DNA from: Candidatus Campylobacter infans
GTDB taxonomy: Bacteria; Campylobacterota; Campylobacteria; Campylobacterales; Campylobacteraceae
Assembly (NCBI GenBank): GCA_009827235.1
Contig: SPMW01000027.1
Location: 1-22,477, forward strand
Direction of reading: 5' to 3'
Length of the DNA stretch: 22,477 nt
Shown here: positions 15,730 through 22,477 of the stretch, piece by piece
How the letters are laid out: each line of letters begins with the position of its first letter
How positions within the stretch are numbered: the stretch's first letter is position 1
Made by a program: the position numbers and the translations under genes
Notes under the pieces: model-generated
Told to the model about the DNA's origin: nothing
Seen by the model: only the letters and a program-made list of their open reading frames with translations
The model's database searches: none

Positions 15730-16446
15730 TTAGCCTAAAATTCTTTTTAAAACTTCTTCATAAGCTACTTTTATGCTGCCACCATTTATATCTTGGCGGA
15801 AAATATCTTTATCCATTTTTTGGCCGGTTTTAATATCCCAAAAGCGACAACTATCAGGGCTAATCTCATCAGCTAGTATTATTTGCCCATCTTTATCACG
15901 CCCAAATTCAATTTTAAAATCTACAAGATTTAAACCCTTGCTAGCAAAAAATGGCTTTAAAATTTCATTAATTTTGCGCGCTTGATCTTTAATATAATTT
16001 AAATCTTCTTGCGTGCTTGCATTCAATAAAATCGCGTGTTCATCATTTATAATAGGATCATGCAAAGCATCATCTTTATAGCAAAACTCCACCAAAGCAA
16101 AAGGTAAAATTTTACCCTCGCTAATGCCAAGGCGTTTTGTAAGACTGCCCGTTGCGATATTTCGCACGATTACTTCAAGCGGGATTATCTCGCATTTTTT
16201 CACCACTTGCTCGGTATCGCTAATGCTTTGGAGCATATCAGTTTTTATGCCCGCATTCATCAAAAGCTTAAAAATCTCGGTTGAAATTTTATTATTTAGC
16301 GCGCCTTTGCCACTTTCATTGCCCCTTTTTGTAGCATCAAAGGCTGTTAAATCGTCTTTAAACTCAGCTATTAATAAATCAGGCTCGCCTAAGACGCTCC
16401 ACATTTTTTTGCCTTTGCCCTCATAGATCATTTTATCTTTTTGCAT
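15730..16446 (-). CDS. purC: Phosphoribosylaminoimidazole-succinocarboxamide synthase
   Basis: PurC (SAICAR synthetase) joins aspartate to CAIR in an ATP-dependent purine step. The 238-residue protein has the standard features: YEGKGKKMW near the start, [28 protein letters not shown] in the middle, and [20 protein letters not shown] leading to SPDSCRFWD (nucleotide and metal site). I chose the ATG at 16446: GGAG lies seven bases ahead, and the in-frame ATG at 16470 adds only a basic tail lying within the upstream gene. The start overlaps the end of the ctp gene by 14 bases, so ctp and purC are cotranscribed. Confidence 0.95.
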   Translation of the reverse strand: MQKDKMIYEGKGKKMWSVLGEPDLLIAEFKDDLTAFDATKRGNESGKGALNNKISTEIFKLLMNAGIKTDMLQSISDTEQVVKKCEIIPLEVIVRNIATGSLTKRLGISEGKILPFALVEFCYKDDALHDPIINDEHAILLNASTQEDLNYIKDQARKINEILKPFFASKGLNLVDFKIEFGRDKDGQIILADEISPDSCRFWDIKTGQKMDKDIFRQDINGGSIKVAYEEVLKRILG

Positions 16447-17746
16447 TTTTTTCTCCTTGTGGGTTTTCATCTGTTTTTTGTAATTTTTGCATTATTTTGA
16501 TGGTATCAATAGCTGTTTTTAGCTGAATATCATCATAAATGGCGCTTTGAGTGATTATATTTTTATCATCTTTTATTTTTTCTTTTTTATTTGAAATTTT
16601 TTCAAGTTCGCTTTTTAAATGCTGTTTAAGGTCGCTTTCTTTTATATTAAAACCATTATCATCATTTGGCACTTTACCAGGATAAACTAGCACATCAGGG
16701 CTAACGCCAACAGCTTGAATAGTGCGCCCGCTTGGCAGATAATACCTTGCCACAGTTAGGCGAATGGCCTCTTTATCATCAACAGCTAGTATCATTTGCA
16801 CGCTACCCTTGCCAAAGGTATTTTCACCAACTACTATGGCGCGTTTTAAATCTTGCAAAGCACCACTAACTATCTCGCTAGCACTTGCTGAGCCGTTATT
16901 TACTAGCACGGCCAGGGGCAGATTTGTGATTTTTTTATTAGCCTTTGCTTTATGAACTTCGTTTTTTTCGGTGTTGCGCCCTTTTTGGCTTACTATTACG
17001 CCATCATCTACAAATAAATTAGTAAGCTCAACAGCTTGGTTTAATAACCCGCCAGGATTATTTCGCAAATCCAAAATAATTCCCTTTACATTTTTATTTT
17101 TATTGATAAATTCTGTGGCTTTTTGCGTTACATGCTCATCAAAATTACTTACGCGCAAATAAAGCAAATTTTCATTTTCTATATGCTTTGCCACGACAGA
17201 TTCTACTTTAATAATATCTCGCGTGATATCAAATTCCAGCGGTTTTTTCTCGCTTTTGCGAACTATGGTCAGCTTTACATTTGTTTTAGGCTTGCCTCGC
17301 ATTTTGCTTACGGCCTCATCTGTTGAAATGCCTAATGTAGATTCGCCATTTATGCGCAAAATCACATCGCCAGCTTTTATGCCAGCTTTAAACGCTGGGG
17401 TATCATCAATAGGCGAAATAACGGTTAAGGCGCCGTCTTTTACGCCTATTGTTATACCAAGCCCGCCAAACTCACCCGTGGTTTGGATTTGCATTTCTTT
17501 AACGCCTTTTTCATCAAGATAGCTTGAATGCGCGTCTAAATTACTAAGTAGGCCTGAGATTGTTTTATCAGCAATTTGTGTAAAATTTAAATCATCTACA
17601 TAATATTTTTCTACTACGGCCATGGTTTTAGTAAGCTTATTTAATGCTTCTAGGCGTTTTTCTTGCGGAGTTTGCGCGCTTAAATGCGAAAGAATACCTA
17701 AGCTAAAAGCCAAAAAAAAGCCAAAAGCTCCAAAAAATGATCTCAT
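16433..17746 (-). CDS. C-terminal processing peptidase, S41 family
   Basis: A periplasmic PDZ-containing serine protease of the CtpA/Prc class, 437 residues. Residues 1-24 are a signal peptide ([15 protein letters not shown]). A helical N-terminal region is followed by the PDZ domain (about 92-170, with FGGLGITIG and [14 protein letters not shown]), then the peptidase core: LRNNPGGLL (228-236), Ser288 in NGSASASE and Lys312 in [11 protein letters not shown] form the Ser-Lys dyad, with Gln316 supporting. The C-terminal 70 residues are Lys/Asp-rich and probably flexible. AAGGA precedes the ATG. It heads the purine unit, an order that I recall is also present in C. jejuni (Cj0511-Cj0512). Confidence 0.92.
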   Translation of the reverse strand: MRSFFGAFGFFLAFSLGILSHLSAQTPQEKRLEALNKLTKTMAVVEKYYVDDLNFTQIADKTISGLLSNLDAHSSYLDEKGVKEMQIQTTGEFGGLGITIGVKDGALTVISPIDDTPAFKAGIKAGDVILRINGESTLGISTDEAVSKMRGKPKTNVKLTIVRKSEKKPLEFDITRDIIKVESVVAKHIENENLLYLRVSNFDEHVTQKATEFINKNKNVKGIILDLRNNPGGLLNQAVELTNLFVDDGVIVSQKGRNTEKNEVHKAKANKKITNLPLAVLVNNGSASASEIVSGALQDLKRAIVVGENTFGKGSVQMILAVDDKEAIRLTVARYYLPSGRTIQAVGVSPDVLVYPGKVPNDDNGFNIKESDLKQHLKSELEKISNKKEKIKDDKNIITQSAIYDDIQLKTAIDTIKIMQKLQKTDENPQGEKNAKR

Positions 17747-17777
17747 AATCTATCCTTTGCCTTACAATAAAGCGCGC

Positions 17778-17783
17778 ATTTTA
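17778..17783 (-). promoter_or_regulatory. -10 box for the ctp-pur-plsC unit
   Basis: TAAAAT on the minus strand followed directly by GCGCGCT (17771-17777), giving a leader of about 25 nt. A second minus-strand box, TATAAA at 17800-17805, is an alternative. Confidence 0.45.
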
Positions 17784-17856
17784 CAAAAAACAAGCTAAAT
17801 TTATAGTAAATTTTGCCTTAATCTACTCTCTAAAATTTGTAAATTTTAAAATTTTA

Positions 17857-17883
17857 TTAGCACTCTAATAATATAAGTGCTAA
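17857..17883 (+). promoter_or_regulatory. CIRCE operator (HrcA binding site) upstream of clpB
   Basis: TTAGCACTC (17857-17865), nine bases, then AAGTGCTAA (17875-17883). This matches the CIRCE consensus TTAGCACTC-N9-GAGTGCTAA in 17 of 18 arm positions. It lies 16 bases ahead of the clpB -35 box, so HrcA bound here could block the promoter at normal temperature. It is 73 bases from the minus-strand ctp -10, so an effect on ctp is less likely. Confidence 0.9.
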
Positions 17884-17897
17884 ATTTTATCAAAAAC

Positions 17898-17918
17898 CTT
17901 GACAAAGATAGACTAAGG
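17898..17918 (+). promoter_or_regulatory. HAIR-like (HspR) site overlapping the clpB -35 box
   Basis: CTTGACA (17898-17904), seven bases, then ACTAAGG (17912-17918). Against the HAIR consensus CTTGAGT-N7-ACTCAAG each half matches five of seven with exact spacing. HspR is a known co-repressor of clpB-type heat-shock genes in Campylobacter and Helicobacter. The left half shares its bases with the -35 hexamer, so part of the match could be forced. Confidence 0.45.
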
Positions 17919-17927
17919 TTATATAAT
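17899..17927 (+). promoter_or_regulatory. Consensus sigma70 promoter of clpB
   Basis: TTGACA (17899-17904), a 17-nt spacer and TATAAT (17922-17927): a full consensus promoter. Campylobacter promoters normally lack a conserved -35, so this stands out. GCGCGCC follows directly. The start of transcription should be near 17934, with a 24-nt leader containing AAAGGAG. Confidence 0.85.
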
Positions 17928-17957
17928 GCGCGCCTTATAAAGCTTAAAGGAGAAAAT

Positions 17958-20540
17958 ATGGCAAATATCTTAGAAATTTTAACTAATCAAACACGCTCTA
18001 TGCTTGATAATTCAGCATCGCTAGCCATTAGTAGCAAGCACGCTCAAATCACTAGCTTGCACTTTTTATGGGCGATAGTTAGTGATTCAAGCTCAGTGCT
18101 AAATCAAATTTTTAATAAATTTGATGTTAGTAAAGAAGCGATTTTGCTTGATATTAAATCGCAAATCGCAAATATGCCAACCAGCTCAAATGTAGATAAA
18201 AACAATATGCAAATAAGCCAAGAATTGCTTAGTAGCCTAGAAAAAGCGCGCGCATTAATGCTTGAATTAAACGACAGCTACATAGCACTTGATACTTGGA
18301 TTATCAGTAATCTTGATAGCGAACCACTCAATAGCACCTTAAAAAAATACATAGATTTAAGCGAATTAAAAAAAGAGCTTCAAGCTCTAAGAGCGGGCGC
18401 TAAAATAACTAGCCAAAGCGGCGATGAAACGCTTGATAGCTTAAATAAATTTGGCGTGGATTTATGTAAAAAAGCACTTGATGGAGAGCTTGATCCTGTA
18501 ATTGGCAGAGATGAAGAAATTACGCGTATGATGCAAATTTTAATACGCAAAACAAAAAACAACCCTATTTTATTAGGTGAGCCTGGCGTTGGCAAAACGG
18601 CTATTGTCGAGGGTTTGGCGCAGTTAATTGTAAAAAAACAAGTGCCAACAAGTCTTGCAAATAAAAAAGTAGTAGCCCTTGATATGAGCGCATTAATAGC
18701 GGGCTCTAAATACCGCGGGGAATTTGAAGATCGCCTTAAAGCCGTAATTGATGAAGTAAAAAAAGCTGGTAATATAATATTATTTATAGATGAAATTCAC
18801 ACCATCGTAGGTGCTGGTGCTAGTGAGGGCAGTATGGACGCTGCAAATATCCTAAAACCAGTACTTGCGCGCGGAGAATTACACACAGTTGGTGCTACCA
18901 CGCTTAAAGAATACCGCAAATATTTTGAAAAAGACGCTGCCTTACAGCGTAGATTTCAGCCAGTAAATGTAAAAGAGCCAAGCGTAAATGAAGCCTTACA
19001 AATACTTCGCGGGATCAAAGATCGCTTAGAAGTGCACCATAGCGTAAGAATAGCAGATAGCGCGCTAGTAGCAGCTGCTAAGCTAAGCGATCGCTATATT
19101 AGCGGACGATTTTTGCCTGATAAGGCTATTGATTTAATAGATGAAGCAGCCTCTGAGCTAAAAATGCAAATAGAAAGCGAGCCATTTGAGCTTTTACGCA
19201 TTAAAAGAGAAATAGAAACGCTAAGCGTAGAAAAAGAAGCCTTAAAAATGGAAAATAATGCTAAAAACGATGAAAGATTAGCCCAAATCGAAAAACAAAG
19301 TGCCGATTTAAATGAAAAGAAAAATACCTTAACCGCGAGATTTGAAAACGAAAAAGCTGTATTTAATGCTATTAGCGAGAATAAAAAAAGCATAGACAGC
19401 CTAAAAAACGAAGCCGAGCTAGCAAAAAGAGCTAGCAATTTTGAAAAAGCAGCTGAGATAGAGTATTCTAAAATCCCATCAGCGCAAGCCAAAATTACAG
19501 AGCTAGAAGCAAAATGGGAACAAATGAAAAAAGATGGAGTTTTGCTTAAAAATGAAGTTGATGAGGATTTAGTGGCTGAAATTTTAAGTAAATGGACTGG
19601 CATTAGCGTGCGCAAAATGCTAACTAGCGAACAAGAAAAATATTTAAATATAAAAGAATATTTAAGGCAAAGCGTAGTTGGACAAGATGATGCCCTAGAT
19701 GCGCTTTCAAGGGCTATTAAACGCAATAAAGCAGGACTTAGTAGCCTTTCAAGGCCAATAGGTAGCTTTTTATTTTTAGGCCCAACTGGGGTTGGCAAAA
19801 CCCAGAGCGCAAAGGCCTTGGCGAAATTTTTATTTGATGATGAGCGGGCGCTCGTTCGCTTTGATATGAGCGAATATATGGAAAAACACAGCGTATCAAG
19901 GCTACTTGGTGCGCCTCCAGGATATGTTGGGTATGATGAGGGCGGACAATTAAGCGAGGCCGTGCGCCGTAAGCCTTATAGCGTGCTTTTATTTGATGAA
20001 ATAGAAAAAGCGCACGCTGATGTGTTTAACATACTTTTAGGGATTTTAGATGATGGGCGAGCAACTGATAATAAAGGCGTAACGGTTGATTTTAAAAACA
20101 CAATCATTATCCTAACAAGCAATATCGCAAGCTCTATAATTAGCGAATTGAGCGGGCAAAATCAAAAAAATGAGCGAGAAATTGCCGTTAAAGCTGAGCT
20201 TAAAAATTACTTTAAGCCTGAGTTTATAAATCGCCTTGATGATATAATTATTTTTAATCCTTTGGGTCAAACTCAGCTTTGTAATATCGTGGATATAATG
20301 TTTAAAGACTTACAAGCCGTGCTAAATAATCGTGGCATAAAAGCAAACCTAGATGAAAGCGCAAAAGAGCTAATCGCAAAAGCTGGCTTTGAACCTGTTT
20401 ATGGGGCTAGACCGCTTAGACGCGCGCTTTATGAATTGGTTGAGGATAAATTAGCTAATATGATTTTAAAAGGCGAGCTTGAAAACGGCGATGATATTAA
20501 AATAAGCGCCAAAGATGATGAAATAATCATCACTAAATAA
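17958..20540 (+). CDS. clpB: ATP-dependent disaggregase chaperone ClpB
   Basis: ClpB is a hexameric AAA+ machine that, with DnaK, pulls proteins out of heat-induced aggregates in the cytoplasm. The 860 residues fit the family (E. coli 857). In order: Clp N-domain (1-145), AAA-1 with Walker A GEPGVGKT (207-214), Walker B ILFIDEIH (274-281) and RRF arginines (331-333); the ClpB-specific coiled-coil M-domain (about 395-525), which separates it from ClpA/ClpC; AAA-2 with Walker A GPTGVGKT (608-615), pore loop GYVGYD (655-660) and Walker B VLLFDEIE; and the C-terminal D2 small domain. The ATG at 17958 follows AAAGGAG. A longer in-frame start at 17877 would lie within the CIRCE operator and ahead of the promoter, so it is rejected. 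Confidence 0.97.
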   Translation: MANILEILTNQTRSMLDNSASLAISSKHAQITSLHFLWAIVSDSSSVLNQIFNKFDVSKEAILLDIKSQIANMPTSSNVDKNNMQISQELLSSLEKARALMLELNDSYIALDTWIISNLDSEPLNSTLKKYIDLSELKKELQALRAGAKITSQSGDETLDSLNKFGVDLCKKALDGELDPVIGRDEEITRMMQILIRKTKNNPILLGEPGVGKTAIVEGLAQLIVKKQVPTSLANKKVVALDMSALIAGSKYRGEFEDRLKAVIDEVKKAGNIILFIDEIHTIVGAGASEGSMDAANILKPVLARGELHTVGATTLKEYRKYFEKDAALQRRFQPVNVKEPSVNEALQILRGIKDRLEVHHSVRIADSALVAAAKLSDRYISGRFLPDKAIDLIDEAASELKMQIESEPFELLRIKREIETLSVEKEALKMENNAKNDERLAQIEKQSADLNEKKNTLTARFENEKAVFNAISENKKSIDSLKNEAELAKRASNFEKAAEIEYSKIPSAQAKITELEAKWEQMKKDGVLLKNEVDEDLVAEILSKWTGISVRKMLTSEQEKYLNIKEYLRQSVVGQDDALDALSRAIKRNKAGLSSLSRPIGSFLFLGPTGVGKTQSAKALAKFLFDDERALVRFDMSEYMEKHSVSRLLGAPPGYVGYDEGGQLSEAVRRKPYSVLLFDEIEKAHADVFNILLGILDDGRATDNKGVTVDFKNTIIILTSNIASSIISELSGQNQKNEREIAVKAELKNYFKPEFINRLDDIIIFNPLGQTQLCNIVDIMFKDLQAVLNNRGIKANLDESAKELIAKAGFEPVYGARPLRRALYELVEDKLANMILKGELENGDDIKISAKDDEIIITK

Positions 20541-20552
20541 TTATTTTCTTAG

Positions 20553-20587
20553 GCAGTTTTAACTAATTTTTAGCTAAAACTGCTTTT
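20553..20587 (+). terminator. Rho-independent terminator of clpB
   Basis: GCAGTTTTAACT (20553-20564) pairs with AGCTAAAACTGC (20572-20583) with a single mismatch around a 7-nt loop, followed by TTTT and A/T-rich sequence. It lies 12 bases past the clpB stop and is the clearest terminator in the window. Confidence 0.85.
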
Positions 20588-20649
20588 AAATTTTAAAATT
20601 TCTAAAATTTTAGTATTTCAAAAATTTCACAATATTTTTACATTTTATA

Positions 20650-20676
20650 TAAAGTTTTTTGTTTGCTTGCCGATTT
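20650..20676 (+). promoter_or_regulatory. Sigma28 (FliA) promoter of the EF-hand-like protein gene
   Basis: TAAAGTTT (20650-20657), an 11-nt spacer (20658-20668) and GCCGATTT (20669-20676). Against the flagellar consensus TAAAGTTT-N11-GCCGATAA the -35 is perfect, the spacing exact and the -10 matches six of eight; CGATTT also fits the CGATWT core I recall for Campylobacter. Expected start of transcription is near 20683, leaving a leader of about 88 nt. Confidence 0.75.
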
Positions 20677-20770
20677 ATGCGATATTTAAAATTTCAAAGT
20701 GAGATGTGCAATTTATTTAGCTTGCGCTTTTTAAATAGCACAAAGTTAAAGCTACCACAAAGGATAAAAA

Positions 20771-22477
20771 ATGAATATAAGCTCACTAACTACGCACACG
20801 CTAAACATACAAACTAATTATAAATTACCAAAAATTGATCCAAACACTCCCTTGCAGCAAATAAAACAAGGTGAAAATATCAATAGACTTGGCGATAAAA
20901 TAGAGCCTTGTGATTATCATAACTTTTATTATGGTGACATAAATACAATCCAAAAATATTGCTCAAAGACATACACCAAAGAAGAAGCATTAGATAAGTT
21001 TATGGTTAGTCAAACACTAAGCATCTTAAATGGTTTTTTATATAAAACAACATTTGGTTTCTCAGATATACTCGTTGCTGAGAATGTATTTAAAGGTACA
21101 TACATAGAGAACTGTTATTACCCAACATTTGACACAGGATATTTTATGGAAGCAGACTATTATGAGTATTATCAAATCCCACATGAAACCTATCTAAACT
21201 CTTATGCAAACTCAAATTTAATTAATACAAAATTTGGCAAGGCTGAGATATTTTTGGATTTAGCTGACAATGATGGTATTTTTAGCAAAAATACTCAGCT
21301 TTTTTATTTTGATAGCGATGGTAATGGCTTTGTAGATGAAAACGATACATATGTTGGCACTCTTAGCAAAAACGCTCAGCTTTTTAGATTTGATAGCGAT
21401 GGAAACGGCTATGTAGATAAAAATGATATGTATTTTGATAAATTAAAAATAAGAGCTTATGATAAAGATGGTAATAAAATCATCAAAAAACTTGGCGATG
21501 TGGTTGATAGCATAGATTTAAAAGAATTTATAGATAGCAAAGAAAATGCCATTAAAAAAGTTAAAGCAACAAAGGATAACTACAAAGATATGGATATATA
21601 TGAGAGATGCTTACAAAGAGTAAAAGATTATAATCCATATCATATGTTTAAAGCTGAGGTAAGATATGAAAGTATGAATGATGATGATATAAAAGAGCTT
21701 GCAAAACTAGCTGATAAAGATGGCTGGATACAAATCAAACCAAAGCGTAATGCTGATGGCGAATATTACGGGCTTACTGGGCTTGCTTATGCCAAACAAG
21801 GTGTTGATGGAAATTATAGATTAGAAGAGCTAGGCTTTGCTATCGGTCGTGGAAGAACTACAAATTTTAGCTTGAATAATGAATACGACATTTTAAATAA
21901 CAAGGTTACTTGGAGAGATGAAGATGTCGATTCTTATCAAAATCAGCAATACACTAGATTTATAAACTTATATAATGATTACATGAATGAGATTAACAAT
22001 AAAAATAAATATTTAAGCACACTTGATGATGAAACAAGGGCAAAATACCAAAATGTAAAATCAGCCGTTATGTTATCAGCAGAGCGTGATTTTACCGCTG
22101 CAACTGGCTTAAAATTTAGCCTAGAAAATCTCCAAAAAGTAAAAGATAGCTTTGAAGCAGATAAAAAAGCCGCGGCAAATATGCTAATGGATACAGATTC
22201 GCTAACTGCTATAAGAATAAATGAAAACGGCACTTTTACGCTTAGATTTAATAGTGGTAGAGAAATAAATGTAAGCAAGCTTTATAAAGACAGCGGCAAG
22301 GCTTTTAACGAGGCATTAAATGTAAATGCTGATTTTATGGATGAAAAAGAGCTAAATGAAAAAATAGATTTAAGCGTGAGCGTGGTTAAAATCAAAAATG
22401 AAAACACAGGCAAATTAGAAGAAAAATCACTAAAAGATTTAGGCGTGGAGCTAATCCAAAAAACCACAAACGGCAAA
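20771..22477 (+). CDS. Large protein with tandem EF-hand/dockerin-like calcium loops (3' end outside window)
   Basis: The first 569 residues are visible; the frame is open to the right edge. I do not recognise the protein as a whole. The N-terminus (MNISSLTTHTLNIQTN) is Ser/Thr/Asn/Ile-rich with no Sec signal or membrane segment, like substrates of flagellar-type export. Residues 163-237 form a calcium-type module: two loops FDSDGNGFVDENDTY (180-194) and FDSDGNGYVDKNDMY (207-221), with degenerate D/N/G motifs on both sides (163-169 and 231-236). Loop position 12 is Asp, as in dockerins, rather than the Glu of classical EF-hands. The rest is charged and mostly helical, with a few Cys (47, 64, 115). 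AAAGG precedes the ATG, and the near-consensus sigma28 promoter implies expression with flagella. A secreted or surface role is inference. Confidence 0.75.
   Translation, partial: MNISSLTTHTLNIQTNYKLPKIDPNTPLQQIKQGENINRLGDKIEPCDYHNFYYGDINTIQKYCSKTYTKEEALDKFMVSQTLSILNGFLYKTTFGFSDILVAENVFKGTYIENCYYPTFDTGYFMEADYYEYYQIPHETYLNSYANSNLINTKFGKAEIFLDLADNDGIFSKNTQLFYFDSDGNGFVDENDTYVGTLSKNAQLFRFDSDGNGYVDKNDMYFDKLKIRAYDKDGNKIIKKLGDVVDSIDLKEFIDSKENAIKKVKATKDNYKDMDIYERCLQRVKDYNPYHMFKAEVRYESMNDDDIKELAKLADKDGWIQIKPKRNADGEYYGLTGLAYAKQGVDGNYRLEELGFAIGRGRTTNFSLNNEYDILNNKVTWRDEDVDSYQNQQYTRFINLYNDYMNEINNKNKYLSTLDDETRAKYQNVKSAVMLSAERDFTAATGLKFSLENLQKVKDSFEADKKAAANMLMDTDSLTAIRINENGTFTLRFNSGREINVSKLYKDSGKAFNEALNVNADFMDEKELNEKIDLSVSVVKIKNENTGKLEEKSLKDLGVELIQKTTNGK
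21284..21433 (+). repeat. Tandem repeat of 81 bp encoding the two calcium loops
   Basis: The unit starting at 21284 (Ser172) recurs at 21365 (Ser199), exactly 27 codons later. Over the 23 shared residues most positions are identical at protein level, while several third-codon positions differ (GGT/GGA, AAT/AAC), which suggests an older duplication kept by selection. Confidence 0.8.

Noticed and set aside
17877..17957. N-terminal extension of ClpB by 27 residues
   Set aside because: It would begin inside the CIRCE operator and ahead of the -35/-10 promoter; the ATG at 17958 has AAAGGAG and fits the family.
19094..19798. 234-codon open frame antisense to clpB
   Set aside because: It mirrors the ClpB reading frame, has low-complexity Ser/Leu/Phe composition and no ribosome binding site.
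20680..20685. Second CGATAT as an alternative sigma28 -10 for the right-edge gene
   Set aside because: The spacing to TAAAGTTT would be about 20 rather than 11; the CGATTT at 20671-20676 fits exactly.
21979..22476. Two minus-strand frames opposite the right-edge protein
   Set aside because: The plus frame is open for 569 codons with a promoter and ribosome binding site; the antisense frames are composition artefacts.

Overview
The window is AT-rich, densely packed epsilonproteobacterial DNA, most probably a Campylobacter. Support comes from a monomeric isocitrate dehydrogenase followed directly by malate dehydrogenase, a class II DAHP synthase, AAGGA-type ribosome binding sites, and the gene order S41 protease - purC - purS - purQ - periplasmic SH3-type protein - plsC divergent from clpB. 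From memory this last order matches the C. jejuni Cj0509-Cj0516 neighbourhood. I saw no tRNA, rRNA, CRISPR array, transposase or prophage gene.

Layout. (1) 1-1727, minus: a four-segment membrane protein that overlaps, by ATGA, a lipase-like protein with D/N-rich calcium-type motifs; the lipase runs off the left edge. (2) 1728-2034: non-coding, with a sigma28-like promoter and a perfect 11-bp hairpin. (3) 2035-6139: a DJ-1/PfpI gene (minus) divergent from a plus-strand run of queF, a tandem HD-domain gene, dapF and a nitrilase-superfamily gene whose catalytic Cys position is Gly. (4) 6274-9356, minus: icd-mdh. (5) 9479-11107: mobB (minus) divergent from a YbaK-peroxiredoxin fusion gene (plus). 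(6) 11184-12527, minus: class II DAHP synthase. (7) 12628-17746, minus: a compact unit ctp-purC-purS-purQ-SH3 protein-plsC. (8) 17958-20540, plus: clpB, under a consensus sigma70 promoter with a CIRCE operator and a HAIR-like site. (9) 20771 to the right edge, plus: a large protein with two tandem EF-hand/dockerin-like loops behind a near-consensus sigma28 (FliA) promoter.

The centre is housekeeping: queuosine, lysine/peptidoglycan, TCA cycle, molybdopterin, aromatic amino acid, purine and phospholipid synthesis, and stress chaperoning. The interesting parts are the two edges. Both edge transcription units carry predicted calcium-binding motifs and have a promoter resembling the flagellar sigma28 class, which suggests that the lipase pair and the EF-hand protein are expressed with flagella and possibly secreted. 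Other points are the YbaK-peroxiredoxin fusion, the HD protein with one intact and one degenerate copy, the apparent nitrilase pseudoenzyme, the layered heat-shock control of clpB, and a recurrent CGC step just after many -10 boxes.
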